Of a DNA stretch of 64,000 nucleotides, positions 27,171-37,579 are shown in pieces. The DNA is from Ahniella affigens (GTDB taxonomy: Bacteria; Pseudomonadota; Gammaproteobacteria; Xanthomonadales; Ahniellaceae). The DNA lies in assembly GCF_003015185.1 (NCBI RefSeq), contig NZ_CP027860.1, positions 1,302,001 to 1,366,000 of the forward strand. The letters run 5' to 3'. How positions within the stretch are numbered: the stretch's first letter is position 1; each line of letters starts with the position of its first letter. The notes under the pieces are model-generated. The model had not been told where the DNA came from and did no database searches. It saw only the letters and a list, made by a program, of their open reading frames with translations. The translations under genes were made by a program, and so were the position numbers.

Positions 27171-29106
27171 TGTTCATGGTCACCGTGGCATTGGCAAAGA
27201 ACGCTTGGACATCAGCCAATGACCGCGTGGGCCGCATCGGCGGCAAAGAGTTTAAAAATATCCGGCCATAACTCGATGCCGTCAAGCGTGGATCACCGAG
27301 CACGAGCACGCCGCGATCACTGGAATCGCGGATCAATCGGCCGGCGCCTTGCTTCATGGCGATGGCAGCATTCGGAATCTGGATCTCACCAAATGGGCTG
27401 CCGCCTTCATCCTTGCAGCGCTGCATTCGCGCTTCCAGGATGGGATCATCGGGCGGCGCAAACGGCAGTTTGTCGATGACGACCACCGACAACGCATCGC
27501 CTTGCACATCGACGCCCTCCCAGAAACTCGCGGCCCCGAGCAACACGCCGTTGCCGGATGCCCGGAACTGCTCCAGCAGACTGGTTCGAGTGGCGGTGCC
27601 TTGCACGAACAGCGGGAAGGGCAGGTCAGACAGGAGTTCGGCCGCCCGCTTCAAGGCGCGGTGCGACGTAAAGAGCAGAAACGCGCGCCCACCTGATGCC
27701 GCCAGCACCGGCCGCACGGCATCGATCAGGGATTGCGTGTGTTCGAATGAGTTGGGCGCCGGCAGACTTGGCGGCAGATACATCAAGGCTTGGTTGCGGT
27801 AATCGAATGGGCTCGGCAGCAGCAGCGTTTCTGGATCCCATAAGCCAATGGAACGCGTAAAGTGTTCGAAGCGCTTGCCGACACTCAATGTCGCTGACGT
27901 GAACACCCAGGCGGCGCGCAGTCGTTGCCGGAACTCGGTCAATGGTTTGGCGACATCAAGCGGCGTGGCGGTAATCGTGACGCTCCGCTCACCGACTTCG
28001 TACCAAACGATGCGATCGCGATCATCCAGCGCCTCAGTCACATCGAGTCGCTGCAACAGCAGCTCGGCGCGATCCCGGCAGCTTTCGAGACCCGGACTCG
28101 CTTCGGCGATTTCGCTCAATTGCAGATGCAGGTCGTGCAAGTATTGGCGCAGTTCGGTCATGGCCTTCTGCACGTCCGGTCGGCCCGCAACGGTGACCCA
28201 AGCCGCGCGCGCGTTTTGGCCATGCAGTGCGAGACGCAGGTCGCGCATCGCAAGATCCAGATTGGCGCCTGCGAGCTTGATTGCCGCCTTGGTACCTGCG
28301 GCTGCGGCGGCCTCACGTTCCGCATCGGATTTCAGTTCGGCAATTTGGCGGGTCGACACACTCTCGCCAAAGAATTGTCCCGCTAGTTCGGGAATCTGAT
28401 GCGCCTCATCGATGATGAACACATTGGCGCCAGGCAGGATTTCACCGAAGCCCTCGCGACGGATGGCGAGATCGGCGAACAGCAGATGATGGTTGACGAC
28501 GACGAGGTCGGCTTCCTGCGCGGCGCGCCGGGCGCGCACCACAAAGCATTCGTTGAAATGTGGGCAATCGCTGCCCAGGCAGTTGTCACTTGTTGATGTC
28601 ACGCGCGGCCAGATCGGCGAGTCTTCCGCCACGGTGTCCATTTCGGCGATATCGCCACTGAGGGTACGCCCCGACCAAGCCTGGATCCGCATCAGTTCGG
28701 CGACTTGCATCCGGCTTTGCAACTGACCTTCGAGTCGCGTCTTCTCCAGACGGTCTTTGCAAAGGTAATTCGCGCGGCCTTTCAGCAAGGCCACTTTGGC
28801 CCGACTCCCGAGCGCCTTCCGCACGCGAGGCAAGTCGCGATGAAACAACTGGTCCTGAAGCGCCTTGGTGCCGGTTGACACAATGACCTTGATACCGGAT
28901 TGCAGCGCCGGCACCAGATACGCGAATGTCTTGCCAGTGCCAGTGCCGGCCTCGACGACCAATTCGCCCGTCTGCTCAATCGTCCGCTCGATCGCGCGGG
29001 CCATGTGGATCTGCACATCGCGAACGCGAAAGCCGACGATATTGGCGGCCAGTGCACCGTCCTGATCGAGCGCGATTTCGGCGAGCGTCCTGGCCTCGGC
29101 TTCCAT
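27148..29106 (-). CDS. yoaA: ATP-dependent DNA helicase, DinG/YoaA type
   Basis: 652 residues from the ATG at 29106, which overlaps the upstream stop (TGATG). Walker A EAGTGTGKT at 52-60, DEAH box IIDEAHQIPE, and four cysteines (NYLCK, DNCLGSDCPHFNEC) for the XPD-like iron-sulfur cluster. The late motif GAGRLIRDSSDRGVLVLGD is helicase motif VI. It unwinds DNA 5'-3' and acts in damage tolerance; YoaA is the closest E. coli type. The N-terminal extension to 29226 lies inside the lipoprotein gene. Confidence 0.92.
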   Translation of the reverse strand: MEAEARTLAEIALDQDGALAANIVGFRVRDVQIHMARAIERTIEQTGELVVEAGTGTGKTFAYLVPALQSGIKVIVSTGTKALQDQLFHRDLPRVRKALGSRAKVALLKGRANYLCKDRLEKTRLEGQLQSRMQVAELMRIQAWSGRTLSGDIAEMDTVAEDSPIWPRVTSTSDNCLGSDCPHFNECFVVRARRAAQEADLVVVNHHLLFADLAIRREGFGEILPGANVFIIDEAHQIPELAGQFFGESVSTRQIAELKSDAEREAAAAAGTKAAIKLAGANLDLAMRDLRLALHGQNARAAWVTVAGRPDVQKAMTELRQYLHDLHLQLSEIAEASPGLESCRDRAELLLQRLDVTEALDDRDRIVWYEVGERSVTITATPLDVAKPLTEFRQRLRAAWVFTSATLSVGKRFEHFTRSIGLWDPETLLLPSPFDYRNQALMYLPPSLPAPNSFEHTQSLIDAVRPVLAASGGRAFLLFTSHRALKRAAELLSDLPFPLFVQGTATRTSLLEQFRASGNGVLLGAASFWEGVDVQGDALSVVVIDKLPFAPPDDPILEARMQRCKDEGGSPFGEIQIPNAAIAMKQGAGRLIRDSSDRGVLVLGDPRLTASSYGRIFLNSLPPMRPTRSLADVQAFFANATVTMNNGDDEHS

Positions 29107-29651
29107 CAGAAGCGCTGCTGGATTGGTGGGAAGCAGTCTTTGGCTTTGGTTCGCAAACTGTTGGCACCGGCAGGATCGGCCGACTCTTCGCGGGCTGCAG
29201 CCTGGGTCAGACGGATTCGCACACAAAGCTCGCCGAAGTCGATCCCCAAGCCTTCGGCCGTCTTGGCGTGCGCTTCGGCGTCGGTGAAGTTCCGCTTCGC
29301 GAGCGCAATCTCGGCGCGCTGCTGCCAGAGCGCTGGGTCGTCCTGGCGGAGACTGAGCGCTTCGCGAAGAACCGTCTCGGCCTCATCGAACTTGCGCTGT
29401 TCCACAAGCGTCAGCGCGCGCTTTCGAAACCACAGCACGTCGGCATCCGCGAGCGGATAGGCGCCGCCACCTTGGTCGACCTTGGCGGCTTCGGCACGGA
29501 TCTCGCCCACCCAATCACGTGGGGGTGGTTCGGGTGGCGGTGGCGGTTCGACCGGTGCGGGCGCGGTTTGGCACGCGCTGAGCGACACCAGTGCGAGCAG
29601 CAGCGCCGGTCGATGCCAGCCCCGTCGACACCAGAGGGTGAGCGGATTCAT
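29106..29651 (-). CDS. TPR-containing outer-membrane lipoprotein
   Basis: 181 residues with lipoprotein signal (LALLLALVSLSACQ, lipidated Cys near residue 27), a proline-rich linker, and two TPR-like helical pairs (KRALTLVEQRKFDEAETVLREAL, AEIALAKRNFTDAEAHAKTAE). It lies 7 bases after mrcB and overlaps yoaA by a TGATG. An interaction with the PBP1B-type synthase next door, as outer-membrane activators do, is attractive but purely positional. Confidence 0.78.
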   Translation of the reverse strand: MNPLTLWCRRGWHRPALLLALVSLSACQTAPAPVEPPPPPEPPPRDWVGEIRAEAAKVDQGGGAYPLADADVLWFRKRALTLVEQRKFDEAETVLREALSLRQDDPALWQQRAEIALAKRNFTDAEAHAKTAEGLGIDFGELCVRIRLTQAAAREESADPAGANSLRTKAKDCFPPIQQRF

Positions 29652-29658
29652 TGCAGGA

Positions 29659-32001
29659 CTATCCATGTCGGTCTATCACCTCATCGTCACGCGAGAACCG
29701 TTCGCGCAGCCAGTCATCCAATTGAAACCCGCCACAGTTGGAAAATTCAACTGGTTGGTAATCACGAATAAACGGGATGGCACGCGCCCCGTCGCAATCG
29801 GGCTCGGTCAGCATTTGGGTACTCGGGTTCACCCAGTAGACTGCCGGATCGTGGCCGAGGTCCAGTCGAAGCGGCTCGGTCGGCAGCTTCTCGAACAAGC
29901 CCGCCCAGAGCCGCATCGCACCCGTGGCGCCATAAAAGCCGGCCTTGTCGTTGTTGTCCCGACCAAGCCAGACCACGGCCAAGTGCGAGCCCGTATAGCC
30001 CGCAAACCAGGAGTCGCGCTTGTCGTCGCTGGTACCGGTCTTGCCGGCAATTTCCAAGTCCGCCAGGCCGAGCTGGGTCAGGCTCGCGGCGGTGCCGGTG
30101 CGGGCGGCCTCCTGCAGCGCATACGTGACCAAGCGCGAAGCCTGGACCAGATCCCCCGCGTTTTGCTGACTGGCGTAGCGGCTCAAAGGTCGGCCATGGG
30201 CGTCGATGACCGCCCGAACAGAGTTCAGCGCCACCAAGTGGCCGTCGGCGGCGAGGTACTGATAAGCCTGCGCGACTTGCAATGGTGAGAGTTCGGTCGC
30301 ACCCAGCAGCAAGCTCGGATGCGGTGACACCTTGGCACCGGGAATCAGTGCTTCCAGCACGCGCCGGACCTTGTTCACATCGAGCCCCACACCCAGGCGG
30401 ACCGTAGCGATGTTGTACGAGCGGGCGAGCGCATCGATCAGGGGAACGGTGCCGTGTTCCTGATTGTCGGAATTGCGCGGTCGCCAATCGGGTGCGCCGC
30501 GTTGGCGAAGCACGAACTCGGTGTCGTCGAGCGGGGTGATCAGCGAATAGCGATCGGGTTGGGCGAGCGCGACGAGATACACGAACGGCTTGACCAACGA
30601 ACCGATGGGCCGGGCCGCATCCATCGCCCGATTGAATCCGGGCTCATCCGGATTGCGACCACCGACCATGGCCTCGATGCTGCCCGTTGCCGCATGCGTC
30701 ACGACCATGGCCGCCTCTAAGCCGGAGGTGTCCTTCGCCAACGTCTTGATCTTTTCGCTGACGGCCTTCTCGGCGTATTGCTGCGTGGAAGGGGCGAGCG
30801 AGGTGAAGATGCTCAAGCCTTCCGTGGCCAGCGCCTGGCTGTCAAAATCGCTCGACAGCTGTGCCCGAACGAGCGCCATGAAGGCCGGGTACCGATTCTG
30901 TGGCAGTGCACCGCCTCCGACCACGCTGAGGCCCTGGCGGCGCATCGTCTCGGCATCGAACGGGCTGATGAGCTTGGCCTCAGCCATTTCTTGCAGCACC
31001 AGATTGCGACGCTTCAGCGCAGCGAGGGACGCGCGCCTTGGGTCGTAGACCGACGGGCCTTTGATGATCCCGACGAGCAGGGCGATCTCGTGCGGTCGCA
31101 GGGTGTTCAGATCACGGCCGAAATAAAACTCCGAGGCGGCGCCGATTCCGTGCACGGCCTGCGCGCCATGTTGGCCCAGATAGACCTCGTTGAGGTAGGC
31201 CTCGAGAATCTTGTCCTTGCTGTAGCGGTGCTCGATGGTGAGCGCAATCGCCATTTCATTGAGTTTGCGGGCCAGCTTCTTGCGCCGATCGAGAAACAAG
31301 TTGCGCACCAACTGTTGTGTCAGCGTAGAGCCGCCTTGACTCAGCTCGCCTTGGCTTGCATTGACCCACAGCGCGCGCATCAATCCTTTTGGGTCCACTC
31401 CATGATGGCCGTAGAAGTTCTTGTCTTCGACTGCCAAAAGCGTCTGCACGAACAACGGCGGCACTTCGCTCAATTTGACGAGGCGCCGTTCCTGGCGCGA
31501 CTTTCCGTATAGCGTTGCGATGCGGGCGGGATCGATCAGCGCGGACTCAAGATCGGTGTCAGTGCCGAGTTCGCGGAGCTCATTGACGCGACCACGATTT
31601 ATGCCAACCAGCAACCGCGATTCGCGATGCCGACCATCGCCGTCGATGAATTCGCGGGTATGGATTTCGAAGGTTTGGTCCCGTAACGAGAACGTGCCGG
31701 GCTCGATAACCGGATCGGCCTCGGCATAGCGCGCGGCGGCGAGTTCCAGTTTCAGCGTGGCGAGGTCCATGCGCTGGCCGCGTTCGAGACGAAGGGGGCG
31801 TGCAAAGACGCGACTCGGCAGCTCGTACGTCAGGTTGTCGAATCCGGCCTTGACGAGGCGGTCGAGGTACCAGAAGTACGGCAGCGCAAAGCCGAGACCG
31901 ATGCCCAGCAGCAGCCAGCCGGGAATACGCAGCCAGTGATACAGGATTGCGAGCGCCGGCTGGACCTTGTCTGTCCAAAGGGTTTTATTCAAAAAAGACA
32001 T
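29659..32001 (-). CDS. mrcB: Bifunctional penicillin-binding protein 1B
   Basis: 780 residues from the ATG at 32001. One N-terminal membrane helix (WLLLGIGLGFALPYFWYL), a UB2H-like region, then the glycosyltransferase domain with GGSTLTQQLVRN. The transpeptidase domain has active-site SLVK (PIGSLVKPF), SYN and KTGT (AGKTGTSDD). It polymerises and crosslinks peptidoglycan in the periplasm. The frame extends upstream to 32085, but the initial residues lack a family match. The downstream lipoprotein gene is probably co-transcribed. Confidence 0.94.
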   Translation of the reverse strand: MSFLNKTLWTDKVQPALAILYHWLRIPGWLLLGIGLGFALPYFWYLDRLVKAGFDNLTYELPSRVFARPLRLERGQRMDLATLKLELAAARYAEADPVIEPGTFSLRDQTFEIHTREFIDGDGRHRESRLLVGINRGRVNELRELGTDTDLESALIDPARIATLYGKSRQERRLVKLSEVPPLFVQTLLAVEDKNFYGHHGVDPKGLMRALWVNASQGELSQGGSTLTQQLVRNLFLDRRKKLARKLNEMAIALTIEHRYSKDKILEAYLNEVYLGQHGAQAVHGIGAASEFYFGRDLNTLRPHEIALLVGIIKGPSVYDPRRASLAALKRRNLVLQEMAEAKLISPFDAETMRRQGLSVVGGGALPQNRYPAFMALVRAQLSSDFDSQALATEGLSIFTSLAPSTQQYAEKAVSEKIKTLAKDTSGLEAAMVVTHAATGSIEAMVGGRNPDEPGFNRAMDAARPIGSLVKPFVYLVALAQPDRYSLITPLDDTEFVLRQRGAPDWRPRNSDNQEHGTVPLIDALARSYNIATVRLGVGLDVNKVRRVLEALIPGAKVSPHPSLLLGATELSPLQVAQAYQYLAADGHLVALNSVRAVIDAHGRPLSRYASQQNAGDLVQASRLVTYALQEAARTGTAASLTQLGLADLEIAGKTGTSDDKRDSWFAGYTGSHLAVVWLGRDNNDKAGFYGATGAMRLWAGLFEKLPTEPLRLDLGHDPAVYWVNPSTQMLTEPDCDGARAIPFIRDYQPVEFSNCGGFQLDDWLRERFSRDDEVIDRHG

Positions 32002-32182
32002 ACCCGTGAGTTTAGCGAAGGGATTTGCGCGGATGAGGGCGATTTGCTGAATGAGCGAGGCGGCGGCCGGGTGGGTTGGTATCATGAAAGGCTGGTGGAC
32101 CCATGTTGTTCGGGTCTGACGTGTCGTCCCGGGGCCTTCAGAATTGCTAAATGGGGCCTCTGTCTTGAGTTGGAGCTTCGGA
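32002..32182. promoter_or_regulatory. Divergent promoter region mrcB / S9 peptidase
   Basis: 181 bases between divergent starts. No specific operator recognised. Confidence 0.3.
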
Positions 32183-34150
32183 ATGAAAGAATTGTTGGCG
32201 TCCCTCGCGCTGTCGTGCTGCTTGCCGGTCCTGGCTCAGCCACCCGAACTGGAGTCCTTGTTTGCCAAATCGGTGATGACCAAGGCGCGGTTGTCGCCCA
32301 GCGGCTCGCATTTTGCTGCCCTGACCACCATTGAGGGGCGGCAGACGCTGAAAATGCTCGATCTGGAGACGCGAACGCCGTTTTTCGTCAACGGCCCGGA
32401 TAACGCCGAAATCGCCGATTTCGAATGGGTCAGTGACCAGCGTCTGATATTCACGCTGTCTGATCAAATCGGTGGCGAGAGTGGCTATTTCCCGACTGGC
32501 GAATGGCTGGCCATCAACGCCGATGGCAGCAAGCAGAAGTACTTGTTCGGTTTTCGCGGCGAGGATAGCGCCGGCACGCATATCAACAAAGGGACTGCCA
32601 GCATGGCCGGTGCCGACATAGTCGACACCTTGGAACAGGACGACCGCTATGTGCTGTTGCAGGTCTACCCATGGGGGTCTGGCGATGCGGTACGCGAGAT
32701 CATCCGCGTGGACGTGCGCTCGGGCGCGCGCAAGAAGATTGCCCGCATGCCGGCACGCCGTGCCCGGGTATTGGTTGATTCGAACGGCGAACCGCGCATC
32801 AGTTTTGCGCCGAACCCGGATGGCGTTTCGACCGACGTGTATGCGCGCACGGCCGACCAGCCAGATTGGTCGCCGCTCAAGCTGAGCGCGCTGGCGGGCA
32901 GCGTCGTCCAACCCGTTGCCATGGCACCCGACAACCGGCGGTTTTATGCGACGCTGACGACGAAATCTGGCCCGGATGCATTTGTGCTGGTAGATCCGAG
33001 TGCAGACAAGTATGAGCTCCTGGCGCGGCACGACTACGCCGATCCAGCTTACGTGATCGCGACCCGCCGGACGAAAGGCGAGCCCGTGGCGATTGGCTTC
33101 GAAGAGGCGACGCCGCTGCTGGCGGCATTGACCGACGGTCCTGAAATTCAGGTTATGGCGGCACTCGGCGGCGCATTCAAAGGCGAACACGCGCGGCTGA
33201 TCGATGCGGATCGGGAGGGCAAGCGATACTTGGTCGAGGTTTACAGCGAGCGCCGGGAAGGCGACTACTTCCTGTACGACACCGCCACAAAGAAGGCGCA
33301 GCTTGTTGGTAGTGCGCGCGCGTCGGTCAAGCCGGACACGCTGGTCGCGAGCCAAGCGATCAGTCTGAAGAGTCGGGATGGGCTAACGCTGCGCGGCTAC
33401 CTCACGGCCGCCCCGCGCGGAGCCGATGCCCCTAAGCCGCCGATGGTCGTGCTGGTGCATGGCGGCCCTTATGACATCTACGATCAGCGCCACTATGACC
33501 CTGAAGTGCAAGCGCTGGCCACGCGCGGCTTTGCGGTGCTGCAGGTGAATTTTCGCGGTAGTGGCGGCTTTGGTCGGGCGTTTCTGGAGGCCGGTTCCAA
33601 GCAATGGGGCGGCACGATGCAGGACGACCTGACGGATGCAACGCGTTGGGCGATTGAACAGGGTCATGCCGATCCAAAGCGGATCTGCATCATGGGCGGC
33701 AGCTATGGTGCTTACGCCGCCATGATGGGCGCCGCGCGCGAGCCCGAGTTGTATCGCTGTGCCGTTGGCTCGTTTGGTGTTTACGATCTGGCGATGATGT
33801 TTGAGAAAGGCGACATTGACGACAGCGAATTCGGGATCAACTACCTGAAGAATCGTCTTGGAGCAAACAAGGAGGGCCTTCGCGATCTGTCGCCGGTGTA
33901 CCTCGCCGACCAGATCAAGGCGGATGTGATGCTGATTGCCGGTGGCGCCGATACGCGTGCCCCGGAGGCGCACAGCAAAGCAATGCGCAAGGCGCTTGAA
34001 GCCCAAGGCAAAACAGTGACGTACTTCAGCAAACCCACAGAGGGGCACGGGTTTGGTGATATCGGCAACCAGATCGAGATGATGACCCAGGTGCTCGACT
34101 TCCTGGAGCAGGCCATTGGTGCGGGCGGGGACGCATCCGGCACGCATTGA
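32183..34150 (+). CDS. Secreted S9-family prolyl-oligopeptidase-like peptidase
   Basis: 655 residues with a signal peptide (MKELLASLALSCCLPVLAQ), preceded by TTGGAG. An N-terminal propeller (to about residue 390) precedes an alpha/beta-hydrolase domain with nucleophile GGSYGAY, acid in AGGADTRAP and His in EGHGFGD. This layout is that of dipeptidyl/acylaminoacyl peptidases of periplasmic peptide degradation, common in Lysobacterales. Specificity cannot be predicted. It converges with fumC. Confidence 0.93.
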   Translation: MKELLASLALSCCLPVLAQPPELESLFAKSVMTKARLSPSGSHFAALTTIEGRQTLKMLDLETRTPFFVNGPDNAEIADFEWVSDQRLIFTLSDQIGGESGYFPTGEWLAINADGSKQKYLFGFRGEDSAGTHINKGTASMAGADIVDTLEQDDRYVLLQVYPWGSGDAVREIIRVDVRSGARKKIARMPARRARVLVDSNGEPRISFAPNPDGVSTDVYARTADQPDWSPLKLSALAGSVVQPVAMAPDNRRFYATLTTKSGPDAFVLVDPSADKYELLARHDYADPAYVIATRRTKGEPVAIGFEEATPLLAALTDGPEIQVMAALGGAFKGEHARLIDADREGKRYLVEVYSERREGDYFLYDTATKKAQLVGSARASVKPDTLVASQAISLKSRDGLTLRGYLTAAPRGADAPKPPMVVLVHGGPYDIYDQRHYDPEVQALATRGFAVLQVNFRGSGGFGRAFLEAGSKQWGGTMQDDLTDATRWAIEQGHADPKRICIMGGSYGAYAAMMGAAREPELYRCAVGSFGVYDLAMMFEKGDIDDSEFGINYLKNRLGANKEGLRDLSPVYLADQIKADVMLIAGGADTRAPEAHSKAMRKALEAQGKTVTYFSKPTEGHGFGDIGNQIEMMTQVLDFLEQAIGAGGDASGTH

Positions 34151-34331
34151 CGCGCGTGTCGCGCCGATGGTGGCGGGGCTGATGCGACTTGTGCTGACGA
34201 GGGTTTCAGGTCCGGACGTGCGCCGGACTCGAGACGACGGCAGTGGGACTGGAAGTTCAAAGACCGTCGTGTCGGATCAACCGCCAGCCACGATGACGCT
34301 GGCATCCAGAAGCGAATGCGGAGCGGGTGGA
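34151..34331. terminator. Convergent intergenic hairpins
   Basis: Between convergent S9 and fumC genes: GTCCGG/CCGGAC (34210-34228) around ACGTGCG, which matches one module of the dispersed hairpin family, and ACGACGG/CCGTCGT (34234-34270). They may end transcription in both directions; there is no T run. Confidence 0.4.
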
Positions 34332-35723
34332 TCAACCACCACCCGGGCCCGCCCCGCCGCCACGCGTGAGTGCGGCGGGCGATAGCAATTCGGCCAATTC
34401 CTCGCGACTCAGGCTGGTCATCTCAGCGGCCACGTCCAATACGGACCGCCCCTCGCGATAGGCGCGCTTGGCGATCTCGGCACCGCGTTCGTAACCAATC
34501 TGGGCGTTCAGTGCCGTGATCAGAATCGGGTTTTTCGCCAGCGTGTCATTCAGGCGCGTGACATTGACGGTAAACCCGGCAATGACGCGATCGGCGAGCA
34601 GCATGGTCGCTTTGCTCAACAGGTCGATGCTCTGCAGCAGATTGTCGGCGATCAGGGGCAGCATGACGTTCAGTTGAAAATTGCCCGATTGCCCCGCCAC
34701 GGTAATGGCCATATGCAGTCCCATCACCTGCGCGGCGACCATGCAGACCGCTTCCGGAATGACCGGGTTGACCTTGCCTGGCATGATTGACGAGCCGGGC
34801 TGCAGCGCTGGCAGGGCGATTTCTCCAAGTCCCGCCAGCGGGCCGGAATTCATCCAGCGCAAATCGTTGCAGATCTTCATCAGGCTGCACGCGAGCGTGT
34901 TCAATTGGCCCGAGAGTTCGACGCACTCATCCTTTGCCGAAATTCCTTCAAAATAGTTATCCGCACTCTCAAATGGCACCGTGCTTTCTGCTGCGAGCAA
35001 TTCGGCGACTCGCGGACCGAGTCGCGCATCTGCATTGATACCCGTACCCACCGCCGTGCCGCCCAGCGGCAGGCGCGCGACCCGGCGCGCGCTGTCGGCG
35101 AGGCGCTCGATATTGCTGCGGACCTGCGCGCACCAACCGAGCAGTTCCTGACCCAGGGTAATGGGCATGGCGTCCATCAAATGGGTGCGCCCGGTCTTGA
35201 CCGTGTCCAAGTGCTCGGCGGCCCGCTGGTGCAACAGTGATTTCAGGTGCAGCAATGCCGGAATCAATTGGTCGGACACCGCCTCGGCGGCTGCGACTTG
35301 AATCGCGGTTGGGACGACGTCGTTCGAGCTCTGGCCGAAGTTCACATGATCATTGGGGTGCACTTTGCGCCCGAGCCGCTGGCTGGCCAAGGTCGCGATG
35401 ACTTCGTTTGCGTTCATGTTGCTGCTGGTGCCCGAGCCAGTCTGAAACACGTCGATCGGGAAATGCGCCAAATGGCCGCCGGCGCGAATTTCGGCGGCTG
35501 CACTCGCAATAGCGAGTGCCATGTCTTGGGGCAGATACCCAAACTCGGCATTGGCGCGCGCGCAGGCAGACTTGATCGCGGCCAGAGCCTGGATAAAGCC
35601 GGCCGGCATCGGCCGGCCCGAGACGGGGAAATTCTGCACCGCGCGCTGAGTGGATGCGCCATAGAGCGCCTCAGCTGGCAGCACCATGGGGCCAAAACTA
35701 TCGTGTTCGATTCGCGTGTTCAT
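34332..35723 (-). CDS. fumC: Class II fumarate hydratase
   Basis: 463 residues from the ATG at 35723. The signature loop GSSIMPGKVNP is present, along with TGSGTSSNMNANEV, HPNDHVNFGQSSND and TGRTHLMDA. It reversibly hydrates fumarate to malate in the TCA cycle. The open frame continues upstream past the start to 36689, but that part overlaps yciI and bolA on the other strand and has no family resemblance. Related lyases (aspartase) are less likely because of the overall pattern. Confidence 0.92.
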   Translation of the reverse strand: MNTRIEHDSFGPMVLPAEALYGASTQRAVQNFPVSGRPMPAGFIQALAAIKSACARANAEFGYLPQDMALAIASAAAEIRAGGHLAHFPIDVFQTGSGTSSNMNANEVIATLASQRLGRKVHPNDHVNFGQSSNDVVPTAIQVAAAEAVSDQLIPALLHLKSLLHQRAAEHLDTVKTGRTHLMDAMPITLGQELLGWCAQVRSNIERLADSARRVARLPLGGTAVGTGINADARLGPRVAELLAAESTVPFESADNYFEGISAKDECVELSGQLNTLACSLMKICNDLRWMNSGPLAGLGEIALPALQPGSSIMPGKVNPVIPEAVCMVAAQVMGLHMAITVAGQSGNFQLNVMLPLIADNLLQSIDLLSKATMLLADRVIAGFTVNVTRLNDTLAKNPILITALNAQIGYERGAEIAKRAYREGRSVLDVAAEMTSLSREELAELLSPAALTRGGGAGPGGG

Positions 35724-35889
35724 GAGCGGACAGACCTGGATGGAGGCCGGGGCAGACGGCCGGGCAAGGTCTTCTAGTATTGCATGCGGGTGGTTGCCGG
35801 CCGGAGTCGTTGGATGCTTTGCGCCACGCTTTTCGGGAGACCACAAGACCGCGCTATGCTTCCGCTTTCTGTGAATCAGGATTGGACCT

Positions 35890-36189
35890 ATGTGGTATGC
35901 CATTGTCGGCGAAGATCGCGAGAACAGTCTGGCTGATCGCCTCGCAGCCCGTCCGGCCCATGTGGCCCGGTTGAATGCATTGAAGGACGAGGGGCGCTTG
36001 CTGCTTGCGGGGCCGTTTCCGGCGATCGACAGCGACGACCCGGGTCCTGCCGGATTTACCGGGAGCCTGATCGTGGCCGAGTTTGCCAGTCTGGCGGACG
36101 CGGAGGCTTGGGCCGCGGCGGATCCGTATGTCGCGGCCGGGGTGTATGCATCGGTTCGTGTGCGCCCATTTCGAAAGGTGCTGCCATGA
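35890..36189 (+). CDS. yciI: YciI-family protein
   Basis: 99 residues, full length for the YciI/DGPF fold ([17 protein letters not shown], with H24 in the RPAHVARL segment and D65-like [10 protein letters not shown]). Proposed as small dehydratases or enzymes of unknown substrate. The stop overlaps the bolA start by ATGA, a known Xanthomonadales arrangement. Confidence 0.88.
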   Translation: MWYAIVGEDRENSLADRLAARPAHVARLNALKDEGRLLLAGPFPAIDSDDPGPAGFTGSLIVAEFASLADAEAWAAADPYVAAGVYASVRVRPFRKVLP

Positions 36190-36455
36190 ACGACGAGCGC
36201 CTTGCCGCCATGCGCGAGCGCCTGGAATCGGCGCTGGCTCCCGAGTTCCTCGACATTATTGATGACAGTCACAAGCATGTGGGCCATGCCGGTGCCCGCG
36301 ATGGCCGGGGCCATTTCACGGTCCGGATTCGCGCCAAGGCCTTGGCGGGTCAAGCCATGCTGGCGCAACACCGCGCCATCTATGCGGCGCTCGGCACGAT
36401 GATGGAGACCGATATCCACGCGCTGGCGATCAAGGTGCTCGGGCCCGAGGCCTGA
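36186..36455 (+). CDS. BolA-family protein
   Basis: 89 residues from the ATG that overlaps the yciI stop. BolA fold with [19 protein letters not shown], the conserved His region that shares an Fe-S cluster with monothiol glutaredoxins, and the C-terminal IHALAIKV typical of BolA. A role in iron-sulfur trafficking or transcriptional control is known for the family. Confidence 0.92.
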   Translation: MNDERLAAMRERLESALAPEFLDIIDDSHKHVGHAGARDGRGHFTVRIRAKALAGQAMLAQHRAIYAALGTMMETDIHALAIKVLGPEA

Positions 36456-36688
36456 TCGGGAGTGGTGGTTCCGGATCGGATTCATGAACCAATTCCGTGC
36501 CCTGGCTGGACAAATCGGCCAAACCCGCCTACATTGCGCGTCACGCCGCCCGGTCAGTCTGCCGGCGCGCCGCGCCTCCCCGACTGCCTGAACAAACGCG
36601 TTGCGACATGCAGGGCGGGGGTCTGCCGTTAGGATCGTCCGTCCGAGCGCCTCTGGCGTCCGACTGGTTTCGTGAGTTCGTTGACCCA

Positions 36689-37579
36689 ATGTCCGAAGAG
36701 CTAGACGCGGCCCCTTCAGCCCCTGTGTTGAAAACGCCGCCAGTGCAAACTGAAATGCCCTTGGCGATGGTGCGGGGTGAGCCGGTGCTCACCATGCCGC
36801 AGGACCTCTACATTCCGCCGGATGCCCTGGAAGTCATCCTGGAGGCATTTGAAGGCCCGCTCGACTTGCTGTTGTACCTGATCCGCCGGCAGAACCTGGA
36901 AATCCTCGACATTCCGATCGCCGAAATCACCCGGCAGTACATGGAATACATCGAGCTGATGAAGGACATCAAACTCGAACTCGCCGCCGACTACCTCGTG
37001 ATGGCCGCAATTCTGTGCGAAATCAAGTCGCGGCTCCTGCTGCCCCGGCCGGTCAACGAGGTTGGTGAAGAGGAAGACCCGCGCGCCGACTTGGTGCGCC
37101 GCCTGCAGGAATACGAGCGGTTCAAGAAAGCTGCCGAAGATATCGACCGGCTGCCGCGCGAGGGCCGAGACTTCTACCGAGTCGATGCCCATGTCGTCGA
37201 GCGCAACACCATTTCGGTGCCGCCACCGGTCGAAATGCGCGAGTTGTTGCTTGCCCTGAAAGACGTGATGAAGCGGGCCGAGTTGTTCGGCCGCCACAAC
37301 ATCAAGCGCGAGGCGCTTTCGGTGCGCGCGCGCATGAGCGAAGTCCTGACGCGCGTCAGCGACGGTGAGTTCATCGAGTTCACCCAACTGTTTACGGTGG
37401 AAGAGGGCAGGCTCGGCGTGGTGGTGACCTTTCTGGCCATTCTCGAATTGGCCAAGGAAAACCTGCTCGAAATCACCCAGAACGAATCGATGGCGCCCAT
37501 CTACGTGCGCGCCAAAACCAGTGAAGCCCCGATTCAGGAAACGGCCGCGCTACCAAGCGTGGTGGAGCCCGAAACATGA
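36689..37579 (+). CDS. scpA: Segregation and condensation protein A
   Basis: 296 residues from the ATG at 36689. The kleisin N-terminus FEGPLDLLLYLIRRQNLEILDIPIAEIT is clear; the C-terminus has a winged-helix (DGEFIEFTQLFTV...VVVTFLAILELAKENLLEI). It bridges Smc heads in the chromosome condensation complex. It forms a coupled operon with scpB (overlap) and rluB. The upstream open frame to 36497 is not kleisin-like. Confidence 0.95.
   Translation: MSEELDAAPSAPVLKTPPVQTEMPLAMVRGEPVLTMPQDLYIPPDALEVILEAFEGPLDLLLYLIRRQNLEILDIPIAEITRQYMEYIELMKDIKLELAADYLVMAAILCEIKSRLLLPRPVNEVGEEEDPRADLVRRLQEYERFKKAAEDIDRLPREGRDFYRVDAHVVERNTISVPPPVEMRELLLALKDVMKRAELFGRHNIKREALSVRARMSEVLTRVSDGEFIEFTQLFTVEEGRLGVVVTFLAILELAKENLLEITQNESMAPIYVRAKTSEAPIQETAALPSVVEPET

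Noticed and set aside
32147-33355. 402-codon open frame antisense to the S9 peptidase
   Set aside because: Shadow frame; the S9 gene is complete with catalytic triad.
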